64,000 nt of DNA from Eublepharis macularius (GCF_028583425.1 NC_072791.1:17503868-17567867); one strand, 5' to 3'. Positions 43,351 to 54,435 are shown, numbered from the stretch's first letter. Made by a program: numbers and translations. The notes: generated by a model not told the origin, from the sequence alone.

Positions 43351-43655
43351 GGCTGGTGGCCTTAGCACTATCCCTTGTCACTTTTCACATTTTCACTGCC
43401 GGGTTTCTTCCTTGCTGACAGTCTCCATCCCTGGCAGTGTTGTTCTTGGCAACACTGATGTGGTCTTTGAGGCCAGCAGCCTTCAAAAAGCTTCTATTTT
43501 GACTCTGGACGCAAATTTATACTGGGCTGCCGAGCTAGTGGGGAAGGTGCAAAACATCTCTATGGTCCCTAGAGGGCGCCAAAAGCTAGCCTATTTTATC
43601 AGGAATCCCTCATGAAAAGAATGGAAATTTACCTTTTCATCTTGGGAACAAAATA
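43351..43655. other. Unassigned stretch
   Basis: No gene or repeat recognised. Confidence 0.35.
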
Positions 43656-43663
43656 GAGTTGAT

Positions 43664-43935
43664 CAGGGCTTTTTTTCTGGGAAAAGAAGTGATGGAACTC
43701 AGTGGGTTGCCAGCACAGGGGGCGACTCTTGGCGGGAAGTGGTGCCCCTGGTACCACATACGTGTGCACAAAGTGCGCACACGCTCCCTGGACCGCACAA
43801 TGATGTCACTTTGGGTCAGCTGGAACAAGGGGGGAGTTTAAATTGCCCTCGGATAAAATGGTCACATGGCTGGTCGCCATTTCCAAAAGGTGCCGGAACT
43901 CCATTCCACCACGTTCCAGCTGAAAAAAAGCCCTG
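43664..43935. mobile_element. hAT foldback MITE, CAGGGCTTTTTTTC family, copy C
   Basis: CAGGGCTTTTTTTCTGGG / AGCTGAAAAAAAGCCCTG. TSD gagttgat / gggttgat (43656-43663; 43936-43943), one mismatch. Confidence 0.88.
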
Positions 43936-43943
43936 GGGTTGAT

Positions 43944-44330
43944 CATGACTGTTGTTATAACAAGTATCTAATCTTACTATTTGATTAATTATTGAATGCA
44001 ATATAGGCAACTGGTGGTAACTCATGGTCATTTAAGGCTTATTAGCTCACATAACATTGCTTCAGAATGGCATGGTATACAATAGACAACTACTACGAAT
44101 TATATTTCTTTAACAAAGGAACCCATTATCAGTTTGGGGGCAGAATCTTGCCATTCCCCATCATCACAACTAGAAACCTGGTTTTTGAGGGAAAGCTGAC
44201 TGAAGCTTTCTCAGATCCAAAATTCTGCCTTCCTTTTAAGAAAAATGGAGATTCCTTTTAACTTTTTTTTTTAAAAAAAATTGCTTTGAAAAGAACTCCT
44301 AAAATATTAGCAATCCATAACAGCTGTAGA
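43944..44330. other. Unassigned stretch
   Basis: No gene recognised; an A/T run at 44265-44281. Confidence 0.35.
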
Positions 44331-44339
44331 GGGTATAGA

Positions 44340-44525
44340 TTTACCCAGTTTAGACCCAGGCTCAGTTCCTTGCTCTGCCATGGAAGCTCTCTGGGTGACC
44401 TTGGGCCAGTCACGCTCTCTCAGCCTAACCTACCTCACAGGAGTGTTGTGAGATAAAATGGAGATAAAACCGCTTTGGATCCCCATTGGGGAGAAGGGAG
44501 GGGTATAAATGAAGTAAAAATAAAA
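44340..44525 (+). mobile_element. tRNA-derived SINE, 5' part eroded
   Basis: acccaggctcagttccttgc (B-box region), gaccttgggccagtcacgct, and tail ggggtataaatgaagtaaaa. Confidence 0.65.
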
Positions 44526-44840
44526 TGCGGTACCCGCCGTGTGTGCCATGGCACCCACCCTTGGTGCCCAATGGGCTGTTCAGAAAGCGGGTGAGGCTTT
44601 TGTAAGTCAGGGCTTGCTACTGGTTGCCCTCATTCAATCAAAAGACTGGTAAGCATTTGCCCTTTCCTTAGTCCATGTTTGGTTCCATTTCTCCTTCAGA
44701 CTTTCCTCCTTCCTAGGAGGTGTGAGGAGGGACGTATTTCATTTCCTTCCAGTTCCTGTGGCAGCCATTTTGGTGTGGCGCTCGCCACCCTCTCTCAAAA
44801 TTCCAAATGTGCTACAGGCACAAAAAAGGTTGGGGACCTC
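44526..44840. mobile_element. Possible hAT (Charlie-like) end
   Basis: The phrase cacaaaaaaggttggggacc at 44820-44840 resembles termini of hAT-Charlie elements; the other end is not clear. Confidence 0.3.
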
Positions 44841-45785
44841 TGCTCTAGACATAACACATGGATCATTCATAAGTTCTCTCTCTTAAGATTTTTAATGTAT
44901 TGTGTGTTTTCTCATAGCATTAACGCTTACTGTAGGAGGAGGGAACAGTATTGTGACGATTTTGACATGGACAAATTCCAACCCATTTTGAGGAGGTACT
45001 AAAACCCGGGGAGGGGGGAGCAAAGGCAAGTTTATAAAATATGCAGACAATTCCTGTTGCATTTCCCAAGTGTTCTTCAAGGTAATTTGCAAAGACATAG
45101 CTAGCCCTTTACAAGGGTGTAGCTTTGTCCAGGAATGGCAGAGTTGCGCCGTTCTAAGCTGTCCGGCCCTGCCAGTTAGATCCCCAGTTACTTCACTGAA
45201 GACACGTCAAGAGTCCAGTTCAAGTTTCTTTATTAGAGATCCATCAGTATCAGTGCACTCATACTACAGCATTGGCAGAAGTGATGAAAAGGGGGAAAGC
45301 AATGTTAGTTACAGGGCAAGGTTCCCGCCCTGGGATAAGGACCATTAGAATTTAGGCTCACAGGGCCTAGAAGGTTGGATGGGGTAGGGCGAGGGGGAAA
45401 AAAGGGTGAGCTCATTTCATGTCTCAGGGAGATACGGCTCTGACCAGCACTTCAAGGACACTTTCCCATGCCAGTTGAGAAAATGAAAGCAGTCACCTGC
45501 AAGATAAGTGATCCCCAGCTACACAGAGATTTCTTTACACATTGTCAGAAACCCAAAATGCAATATAGAGTATAATAGACATACATGGCAGATAAGCAGG
45601 GTGCATCTGACATAAGCACATTGACTTCAATGGACTTGGAAGGGGTGTAACTGTGGCTAAGGCTGGACTATAAAAAAGCAAATAAAAATAAATATAAATA
45701 AATGCAGTATATAAGCAGTGTTTTTATTCACGTGATTCATTATTATGATATGTTTACACTGTATGGTTGGCTACTGTACTTGCAG
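44841..45785. other. Mostly unassigned
   Basis: No gene. A short GCAGAGTTACACC-family half-copy is at 45612-45672 (gacttcaatggacttggaag, gtgtaactgtgg). 45.17-45.48 kb might be an old retroelement end but I cannot support a class. Confidence 0.35.
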
Positions 45786-45789
45786 ATAC

Positions 45790-45995
45790 TGAGAGCCAGA
45801 GGCGGGGTGGGCAGAATGTTGGGCAGGATTTGAGAGACCCGGGTTCGAATCCCCCCTCTGCCACAGAAACTTGCTGGGTGACTTTGGGCCAGTCACAACT
45901 TCTTAGCCTAATCTACCTCACAGAGTAGTTGTTGTGAGGATAAAATGGAAGAGGAGAATGATAGCAATACTTTGGGTCCCATTAGGGGAGAAAGG
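45790..45995 (+). mobile_element. tRNA-derived SINE with intact B box
   Basis: cccgggttcgaatcccccct is a perfect B box. The body gactttgggccagtcacaac and gttgtgaggataaaatggaa follows. The A-box region is eroded. Confidence 0.75.
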
Positions 45996-45996
45996 T

Positions 45997-46262
45997 TAAT
46001 AATAACAACAACACAACATTCGATTTATATACCGCTTTTCAGGATGACTTAACACCCACTCAGAGTGGTTTACAAAGTGCATTATCATTATCCCCACAAC
46101 AACAATCACCCTGTGAGGTGGGTGGGGCTGAGAGAGCTCCTAGAAGCTGTGACTGACCCAAGGTCACCCAGCTGGCTGCAAGTGGAGGAGTGGGGAATCA
46201 AACCCAGTTCTCCAGATTAAAGTACCACGCTCTTAACTACTATACCAAACTGGCTCTCTGGT
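45997..46262 (-). mobile_element. Sauria SINE, near full length
   Basis: Reverse copy with tail (aacattcgatttatatacc), body tgactgacccaaggtcaccc, B-box complement gaatcaaacccagttctcc and taccaaactggctctc. Confidence 0.9.
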
Positions 46263-46571
46263 TGGGTATAAAGAAACAAAAAAAAATAAACAGCTTCAAA
46301 ACATGTTGGGCATTTTCTTTTCTACCGTTCTACCTTATTGGCTTTGCCCTCAGCATTTTATTTTTAGGGCTAGTTTCTAACATCTGGAAAGGTAGCAGTT
46401 CTCCTGAAACAGAAGCGGGGCATAGACTCCATAGCCCAAACAAGGATCCAAAACTCAGGACGGGTCGAAGGCCTTCTGTCACTCCAGGCAGGCAACACCC
46501 TTCCCCTTCTGGGCCTATGCCACCACCTGATAGGTGCAAGTCCCTGGAGATTTCTCCTCCTGTGTCCAATT

Positions 46572-46765
46572 AGGGTTGCCAGCTCCGGGTTGGAAATTTG
46601 GAGGTGGAGCCTGAGGAGGGCAGAGTTTAAAGAGGGGCGAGACCTCAGCAAGAGCATCCACCCTCCAAAGCAGCCCTTTTCTCCGGGGGAAACTTATCTC
46701 TGTCATCTGGCGATCAGTTGTAATTCTGAGAAAGCTCCAGCACCTACCTGGATGTTGCCAACTCT
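46572..46765. mobile_element. AGGGTTGCC-family MITE
   Basis: AGGGTTGCCAGCTCCGGG ... GGATGTTGCCAACTCT. It directly abuts the next palindromic element. TSD not recoverable. Confidence 0.7.
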
Positions 46766-47132
46766 GTGAGTCTCTCTACACAAGACATCTTACACGGGGA
46801 TGCTCAAGTGTAGGGAGATGCAATGTTAGCCAGGAAGTGCAGTTTAAAAAGACAGAGCAGTGCTGATCGCTCCTCAAAGGGTTTGTTAATTTCATCTTTG
46901 CCTCCTGAAGGAGGTGAAATTGACAGAGCCTTGGGGAGGCGAAGATGAAATTAACAAACCCTCTGAGGAGCCATCACCTCAGGCTGTGTCTTTTTAAACT
47001 ACACTCCTGCAGAGAGGTGAAATCGACAGAATCTTGGGTTCTGTCTTTTTAAACTACTCATCCTGGCTAACATTGCATCTCCCTACACTTGAGCATTCCC
47101 ATGTAAGATGTCATGTGTAGAAAGATTCTATG
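46766..47132. mobile_element. Palindromic DNA element, TACACGAGACATCT family, copy 2
   Basis: gtgagtctctctacacaaga ... gtcatgtgtagaaagattct, with subterminal gtttaaaaagacagagc / tctgtctttttaaact and a second inverted pair built on tttgttaatttcatctt. Confidence 0.7.
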
Positions 47133-47790
47133 TCCAATTGTGGAGCAGAGAATGGGGAACTGGTATATGAGGTTGCTGGGCCCCCATTTGAGCGTCAAGG
47201 CTCAAAGGCTTCTGTGAACAACACATCATTTTGTGCTCTGGTATACATATCCAAATACATATGAATTAATGTGTTGCTCAGTGCTGTGCAAACTTAATCC
47301 CAAAGCAAACAGTAGGAAATCCACGAGGGCCCTGGCTTTTTCTAAAAAGCTGTTGCATCTCCCTTTTCCCAGTATGAATCAGGTCTGGGGTGTGGCATTA
47401 GAAGGGTTTTACCCCTCCCACATTCACACTCACTGAAACGAAACCACTAGCATGCTCACTCACTGCTATAAGCCACGGAAAAGAAAAGCGAGAGACCAAA
47501 AGAGGGCGTCTGTCTTTTCTCTTTACGTGACTCAAAAACGGTATTTAGAAAGATCAGTTTTGATTGACGAAACCATGCAGGAGTGGAAAGGTTAAAAAAA
47601 ACACATACATATCGTGCTGTGCCCAGTCTTTACTGAAGAGCAGTTGTTAGCCAAGGACAATCTGCCCAAATCTGATCTGGATCTCCCAGAGGTGCAGGTG
47701 CCTTCTGGCAACATGGTATGAGCTTCTTGTATGAGCGGTCAATCCCAAGCCAAAGCATGAGTGAGAAAGTGTACAAGGTAGCTGAAGAGG
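47133..47790. other. Unassigned stretch
   Basis: No gene or repeat recognised. Confidence 0.35.
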
Positions 47791-47794
47791 CACC

Positions 47795-48290
47795 AGGTTT
47801 ATTTATGAGATCCTTTTTTATATAATGCCACTACTCAACAAAGATTCCTGAGACAGCTTACATTAATATGCCAATACGATAAAACAATACAAAATACAGC
47901 CCCGAAAAATCGCAAAAATCAGTATCAGCAGGCAAATCGCATTCATTGCAACTTTTAAAGGAAGTGCTCATAGGGGAAAAACACATATCACAATCCCCCT
48001 TTGCTAAAGCCCCAAGAAAAAAGGACCGTTTTCGCTTGGAGCCTAAAACTCAAAAGGACAGGCCTTGGATGGCATAAATGAGGTGCCACAATAGAAAAAT
48101 CCCTGTCTGTGACAGCCACCCAGTTCACACAGAAAGGGGCAGAGCCTCCAAAGAAAATCTTAACAGCTGGGAAGGCTTGTTCTGTTCAGTGCTTGTGCTG
48201 CTGAAAGCAGAGGGAGACTGAGATTGAGTTATCCTACAGCAACCTAGAATAGACAAGAGGGCTCCTCCGAGTCAGAAACAACCAATATCA
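47795..48290 (-). mobile_element. LINE 3' UTR fragment (CR1/L2-like)
   Basis: Reversed LINE-like 3' tail: ggtttatttatgagatcctt, gagacagcttacattaatat, A-rich stretch. Same type as 0.72-1.08 kb. Confidence 0.4.
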
Positions 48291-48319
48291 AAGAAGAAGC
48301 CTCAGAAGTCAAACGGAAT

Positions 48320-49060
48320 AAACTGAGATTAAGAATTTTTAAATTTTTAAATGTATTTCTTTGAATTTCAAAGTGCAAAGTGCTACAGTGTCAACAGGCA
48401 ATTTCTAATAATTAATACACCTAAATATCAATGGCTCATCCCATAAATATCCAATAGATATCCAAATATACAATTACGTACAAATACAATCAGGAGTCCA
48501 ACCGGTGAAGTTCCATCCTATGACCAGGGCTTTTTTTTTGCTGGAACGCGGGGGAACGGAGTTCCGGCACCTCTTGAAAATGGTCACATGGCTGGTGGCC
48601 CCACCCCCTGATCTCCAGATGGGAGTTTAGATTGCCCTCCGTGCCGAGCACGGCACAGAGGGCAATCTAAACTCCCCTCTGTCTGGAGATCAGGGGGTGG
48701 GGCCACCAGCCATGTGACCATTTTCTCTGAGGGCAACCCACTGAGTTCCACCACCTCTTTTCCCAGAAAAAAAAGCCCTGCCTATGACAATAATGCAGGT
48801 CTTCCAGAGATGTACTCCGTGATGTAATTCTATTTGCTTGTTCCTTTATAGGTGTTAATATGGAGTTTTCTTCAAAGGACAATACAGTCCAATGGTTATA
48901 GTTGATGGCTAAACATGAGCTCAAGAGCCTGACGGGTACTGCCAGCTTGTTATTTCGTTTCGGCAAATTCTTTTTCAAAGGCTCTTAATTATACATAAAT
49001 CATTCCAGCACCAAAATTTTCATCTCCAGGAAAGAATCCGACGGACCAACAGCAAATATA
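48320..49060 (-). mobile_element. Penelope-like non-coding repeat, split by hAT MITE
   Basis: 48320-48524 plus 48789-49060 form one diverged repeat related to 50.58-51.42 kb (aatccaaccggtgaag versus aatccaaccagtgaag; gagctcaagagcctgacggg versus aaggagcctgacaggc). The minus strand has gagcctttgaaaaag then gccgaaacg (48949-48982), a decayed hammerhead-like motif. Confidence 0.5.
48525..48780. mobile_element. hAT foldback MITE, CAGGGCTTTTTTTC family, copy D
   Basis: 256 bp. Perfect 8-bp TSD cctatgac (48517-48524; 48781-48788). Inner arms ctgatctccagatgggag and the complement. Confidence 0.93.
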
Positions 49061-49134
49061 TCAACAATGGCTGAGTAGAGTTGGAGAACACTTCTGTCCT
49101 TCTCCATTTGTTGAGACAGATTGAGGGCGACTCA

Positions 49135-49255
49135 TTCGTTATATTATTTACACCCTGCCTTTCTCCACAATGGGGACCCATGGTGGCTTATATCATTTTC
49201 TTCCATCTCACAACAACCCTCTGGGGTAGGTCAGGCTGAGAGTGAGGAACATTTC
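49135..49255 (-). mobile_element. SINE 3' fragment
   Basis: Reversed tail: acaccctgcctttctccaca, tcacaacaaccctctggggt and aggtcaggctgag. Confidence 0.55.
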
Positions 49256-49377
49256 CATAAACAATGCCACAGGCAAAATCAATACATGTTCACAAAGACA
49301 TAGCATTAGTTGGAATCCAATAAAATATAGTGGTGAGGTCTATGGTTCCTAACTCGTTAGCAGATTATCTGAGATCC

Positions 49378-50210
49378 CCTCCCTACAATACAGCCCTTCT
49401 ATCTGAGTAAAAATCCTTTTTGAATAATTTGGTTTTGCATAATTTGCAGAAAGCCAGGAGAGTAGGGGCTCTCCTGACCTCCTCAGGCAGGCCATTCTGC
49501 AGGGTAGGGGCCACCACAGAGAAAGTCCATGTATGAGCTGCTGTCGATTTTGCTGATGTACATGGTGGCACTGCAGGAGACCCTGTCTGGAAGAGCGAAG
49601 CTGCCATGGAGGAGCATAGGGAGGGAGGCGTTCCCATAGGTATGTCGGACCAAGGCCGTGAAGAGCTTTTTAAGTGATAACCACAGGGCTCATTTCGAGG
49701 GGGAACACGCAGGAACGCAGTTCCAGCAGTTCCCCAAAGAGGTCACATGACAGGTGGCCCCACCCACCTGACTCAGCCATTTTGGGCCATTTTCGGCCTG
49801 GATTGGGACCAAAATGGCTCGGATCGGGCCTCTGACAGGTGGTGGATCACTCTCCCGTTCAGCAGCGGCCCGATCCTGACCATTTTGGGCCCCTTTTCAG
49901 ACATTTTCAGCCTCTTTTTGCCATTTTGGGCCCAATTTCAGCCCTGAATGGCCAGGATTGGGTCCAAAACAGCCATGATAGATGATGTCAGGGGTGTGTG
50001 GCATATGCAAATCAGTTATGCTAATGACACACTTCCGGTGCTGGTAAGGGGCATGGCATATGCTAATGAGTTATGCTAATGAGTTCCTCCAGCTCTTTTT
50101 CTATGAAATGACCCCTGGATAACCATATACCTTGAACTGAACACGGTAACGAATGGGTAGCCAATGGAGTGACTGCAGGATGAGAGTGATGTTCATACTC
50201 ATAGTAAACT
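49378..50210 (-). mobile_element. L2-type LINE ORF2 C-terminus, split by hAT MITE
   Basis: Minus-strand frame 49637-49383 encodes MGTPPSLCSSMAASLFQTGS and GLPEEVRRAPTLLAFCK, as at 11.4 kb. The LINE resumes after the insertion at 50118-50210 (ccttgaactgaacacgg). Confidence 0.75.
49684..50117 (+). mobile_element. hAT-type MITE, 435-bp family, copy 2
   Basis: 434 bp, perfect 8-bp TSD gataacca (49676-49683; 50118-50125). POU octamer ATGCAAAT at 50005-50012. Confidence 0.92.
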
Positions 50211-50214
50211 CACA

Positions 50215-50345
50215 CATATACAGGTATATTCGTACATTTTATCACTATATGTATAGAACCAGAACCAGATGCGTTTCAGTCCAAGGACCTTCTTCAGTGG
50301 TATATTTTCATGCAAAGCACTCAATCAATATAGCTAATAAATCAA
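50215..50345 (-). mobile_element. Repeat with best-preserved hammerhead-like motif
   Basis: On the minus strand (50297 to 50262): acca CTGAAGA A ggtcc tt ggact GAAAC gcatc tggt. The CUGANGA and GAAA core boxes, a 5-bp stem II, and a 4-bp stem I (ACCA/UGGU) flanking the expected cleavage position can all be drawn. One extra A precedes stem II, and stem III is imperfect. Host repeat class inferred as Penelope-like. Confidence 0.5.
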
Positions 50346-50579
50346 AAATACCTGACCCTGCACAAAATAGACACAGATAGCATCTGTCTGTTCTGCTCGT
50401 GGCTTACCACTCCATCTTTTATTTGTATACTACTCATTGGGGCCAGGTCCATAAGCAACCACCAGGCAACTCAGTACCACATGATTTGTGTGACTCACCC
50501 AAGACTGGCTGCTTGTAATTGTTCAACTATAGAATAACAAAGACGGGCTCCTCTGGAATCTGAAACATCACTAACAAAG

Positions 50580-51420
50580 AGAGGAACCCCAACCCCAGCC
50601 CAGAGGTGTAACCAAATATCTCAATAGTACATAAATACTCTTACATACAAATATTATTATATTTTTAAGAAAAAATTTTAAATACATTTATATTAGAAGA
50701 AAGTGTAATGTGCTAAAAGTGCTCAAGGTAATTAATACAATAAATATATACAAAGGTAAATATTTTAAATCCCAGGGCTTTTTTACAGCTGGAACATGGT
50801 GGAACAGAGTTCTGGCACCTCTTGAAAATGGTCACATGGCCGGTGGCCCTGCCCCCTGATCTCCAGACAGAGGGGAGTTTAGATTGCCCTCCGCTCTAGT
50901 GGCAATCTAAACTCCCCTCTGTCTGGAGATCAGGGGGCGGGGCCACTGGCCATGTGACCATTTTCACCGAGCGTGATTTAAACTTTAAAAAGCAACCCCC
51001 TTGTTCCAGTTGACCCAAAGTGACATCATTGTGTGGTCCTGAGTTCCACCACTGAGTTCCACCACCTCTTTTCCCAGAAAAAAGCCCTGTTAGATCCTAA
51101 CCATCAATAAATATTAAGACATATACTGCAAACAATTCCTTACAGGCACAATGGCCACAAATCCAACCAGTGAAGAGAAATAACAAGAGTCCACAAGGTA
51201 AGTAATTAAATACTCCTAATCTATTCTTATTCTCTTTCTAGGTGGATCCTGTGTTGAAAGAAGTAGATTCTTTGAAGTCACTTCAGAAGCTCGTGCTGAA
51301 ATCAGAGCATTACTGGAAGGAGCCTGACAGGCGCCGCCAACATATAAATTCCCATTTCGTACTCCACTTTATCAAAGGCTCATAAATCAATATGACAGGC
51401 AAACCATAAGTAATCAATAT
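50580..51420 (-). mobile_element. Penelope-like non-coding repeat, split by hAT MITE
   Basis: 50640-50772 plus 51090-51420. The minus strand has gcctttgataaag then tacgaaatgg (51347-51375), a decayed hammerhead-like motif. Related to 48.3-49.1 kb. Confidence 0.5.
50773..51089. mobile_element. hAT foldback MITE, CAGGGCTTTTTTTC family, copy E
   Basis: TSD ttaaatcc / ttagatcc (50765-50772; 51090-51097). Longer than its sisters because it retains the segment gacccaaagtgacatcattg shared only with copy C. Confidence 0.9.
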
Positions 51421-52200
51421 CATAACACCGAGTTGGTATAATCTTGATGGTCTATTGCACAGTCAAGACTGGCTATCAGCCCCACACCCCCCCGAGATAT
51501 GCAAAGATCTTAAAACAAAGGCTCTTCCAGGAGTTCCTGAATGAATCACCTCCACACCCTGCCAGTCTTCCTTTATCCACTTGCCCAATCTGGGCTATTT
51601 AGGGATCTAATAAGCCCCACCTGTCCAGCAATCACGAGTCATCAAGCACACGATTTTTACCTTTAGTAACATCCAGGAAGGTTTAATCAAACCTTCCCCA
51701 TTGTACTGTCTCACCTCCAGAGACAGCCATTAAGTTATTGTTTTGGGGTAGAAGACGCCATCCTGCCCCACGGTACGTTCCACAGTATAATTGGGCTATC
51801 CTTCGTCATAGTTGTGTGCGCATGTTCTTACATCCAACACCCACCCTCGGACACATGTCTGAGCCTCTCTCTTCCTGCCGCAAAACGCTGGTTGCGCAAG
51901 CTGCTGTCCTACACATGTCTCCTGTCTTCTACACTGGTAAATATCACCCAACCCTGTAATTCTCTCCAACTTCCTCCCTATTTTCTAGTTAGCTCTGCGA
52001 GTATGCTGTGTGCATTTTCTGTGTGTTTGCTTTTGCTACCCCCTTTAATAAAAACCATTCCTGTTGAACTTCCGCCTCTTTAGCAAGTGTTCTCTGGAGG
52101 AATAATTCTTCCATACACATGGAGAAATCTTGTTTAGTTACCCCCTCTCTCTGCTTCTCCTTGCATGCTAATTCCCCCAACTCACAAGGAGACACCCCCC
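51421..52200. other. Unassigned; possible old LTR at 51.7-52.2 kb
   Basis: Non-coding sequence with a poly(A)-signal-like TAATAAA at 52044-52050 followed by a T/G-rich stretch, which could be a solo LTR fossil. No paired LTR, coding region or clear duplicated target was found, so I do not call a family. Confidence 0.25.
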
Positions 52201-52963
52201 CCCCATTAGCGTAACAGCAGTGGGGAGAGGCACGGGAAAGGGTCTGGAAATTCCACTCCGGAATGCTTCTGCAGCCAGGGGTTTCTGCATTGCGCCAGGA
52301 ATGACGTTATTCCCAGTGTGGCGTGGGAGTGTTGGGGCGGGGGGGGGGTGAAGATAGGAGGGCAGAGAAAGGTGGGTGAGAAGGAAGTGGGGAAAGGAGA
52401 GAAGCTATGGGGGGCATGGAAGGAAAAAGGACATGGTGGGGGCGGAGAAAATGAGATGCTCCCTGCTGCTGGTTAATCCTGCAAGTTCTTGCAGGCCTCC
52501 CATTCATAAACGTGTGTATCTACTACACCCTGTGGCAATGAGTTTTGCAAATTAATCACATCTCGAACGGAGAGGTACTTTCTTTAGTCTGTCCTGTATC
52601 TACCTATAAGAATATCTACCAATATTTCCATGTTGGATGGTCTCTCAAAGCTGAGACGGCAGTGGCTACAGAACTAATGAGTTCTGTAATTTAATTGGCA
52701 TGTAATCATTCCAGTTCCATGGTCTAGCTGCATTTGCTATTTATTATTTCAAATATTCATTAGCTTCATTCTCCAAAGGGTCTCACTTAACCATATGACA
52801 ATGTTAACACACAAAACCACCATGACACAGTTTTTTAAAAAAAATCAATAAAAGCAGTAAAAGCAGCAACATAAAAGTGACATGATCATTTCAACAGAGG
52901 GTTGTCAGTAAAACACCATACAACAAGGGCACATCTATCAACAAACTGATTGGTTGATTTATT
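52201..52963. other. Unassigned stretch
   Basis: G-rich purine tract at 52320-52450. No gene recognised. Confidence 0.35.
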
Positions 52964-53400
52964 AGAGTCTCTCTACACGAGATGCCTTGGCGCATGTTCA
53001 TCAAGTGTAGGGAGACGCAATGTTAGCCTGGAAGTGCAGTTTAAAAAGACAGCTGGCAGAGATTGCTCCTCAGAGGGTTTGTCAATTTCATCTTCACCTC
53101 CCAGAAGGCTCTGTCAATTGCACCTCTCCAGTCTAAAACTGTGTGGGATCACAACCAGAGGGCAGCGAGAAATGGAAATGGGCTGGAGCTGCCTTCCAGA
53201 GCCAGGCTTGAACCTGGAGAGGTTATAATGGGCTGAAGTTTCCCTTCTGGCATTCCCCAGCCCCTTTACACAGCTCCAGCGTATAGCAAAGCCTTTGCCC
53301 TGCCACCAGCTCTGTCTTTTTAAACTACCCTTCCCAGCTATCACCGCATCTCCCAACATATATTCTTCACGTGTCAGATGTCTCGTGTAGAACGACTCTC
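52964..53400. mobile_element. Palindromic DNA element, TACACGAGACATCT family, copy 3
   Basis: agagtctctctacacgagat ... gatgtctcgtgtagaacgac. The central core (agggcagcgagaaatggaaa, ggttataatgggctgaagtt) is the reverse complement of the core in copy 1. Confidence 0.75.
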
Positions 53401-53650
53401 AGTTTCTTCTGGTTTTTGCAGCGCTGATTAACAGCAATCCAGTGTTTTTAACTTTATTATTAGTTATCTCAATGGGTTGGATCCTGCCTAAAATTTCCAC
53501 AGGAAAAAGCATGGCGGATACCTCTAAGAACAGGCTGGGAGGGAGTCAGAGGCCTGCCATGAGAGATGGAATCGTGAAAATCCTCTCCCCTTGTCTATGT
53601 GGAAATTTTAGGCAGAATCTAACACATAGTGTGTAACCCATTCCCTTCAC
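53401..53650. other. Unassigned stretch
   Basis: Contains an inverted pair, ggatcctgcctaaaatttcc and ggaaattttaggcagaatct (53478-53620), probably a small foldback element. Confidence 0.4.
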
Positions 53651-53653
53651 TCA

Positions 53654-54432
53654 GAGCCAAGCTACAAGTGATGCCTTACACAGGTTGGATGCTTGTCAGC
53701 TTACCTCAAGTTTTGATGGGAAATGTAGGTGTCCTGGTTTTACAGCTTGGCTCTCCATTACAGCTGCAAGACCAGGATGCCTACATTTCCCATCAAAACT
53801 TGAGGGAAGCTGACAAGTGTCCAACCTGTGTCAGGCGTCACATGTAGCTTGTGTGTGTGGGCGGAGTGAAGGCAGTTTTAGACTGAGAGGGGAGAAAGAA
53901 CATTCAGTCAGAAGAAAGCAGGCAAGCTGTGTGCTGCCTGGGCAGTTCAAGCATTTCTGTGAAAAATATTTAGTGAGGAAAAGAGAGGCTAGCTGTGTGC
54001 TGCCTGAGTAACTTTAAGCACGTCTGTGAGAAATATTGAGTCAGAGAAAGAGGCTAACTGTGCGTGAAGCCTTAGAAGAAATCCGTGTGAATGAGTTTAA
54101 ATGAAGTAACTTTAAGAACTGAGAACTACTTTTATGAAACCGAAACGCTTCTTGAAAAAAATAAAAGTTTATTTTGTTTTTGTTATATCCCAGAGTAGCT
54201 GTCATAAGAAAGGGTCATAACAGCTTGATTTCAACACATCCTTCCATACACAGAAGGTAACAATCGACTAACACCGTTGGTTACTTCACCAGCCCATCAA
54301 ACCAGGCGTCCTGGTTTTACAGCTTGGCTCTCCATTACAGCTGCAAGACCAGGATGCCTACATTTCCCATCAAAACTTGAGGGAAGCTGACAAGTGTCCA
54401 ACCTGTGTCAGGCGTCACTTGTAGCTTGGCTC
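53654..54432 (+). mobile_element. 779-bp palindrome-ended DNA element (GAGC/TCA group)
   Basis: GAGCCAAGCTACAAGTGA ... TCACTTGTAGCTTGGCTC with TSD tca (53651-53653; 54433-54435). Its end domain is itself a foldback (gatgggaaatgtaggtgtcc / gcctacatttcccatcaaaa). The interior 53870-54300 is shared, in opposite orientation, with 41.77-42.35 kb. No transposase. Confidence 0.82.
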
Positions 54433-54435
54433 TCA

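Noticed and set aside
45160-45480. Possible LTR in reverse orientation.
   Set aside because: Only an AT-rich 'tttctttatt' phrase was suggestive. No ends, duplication or partner.
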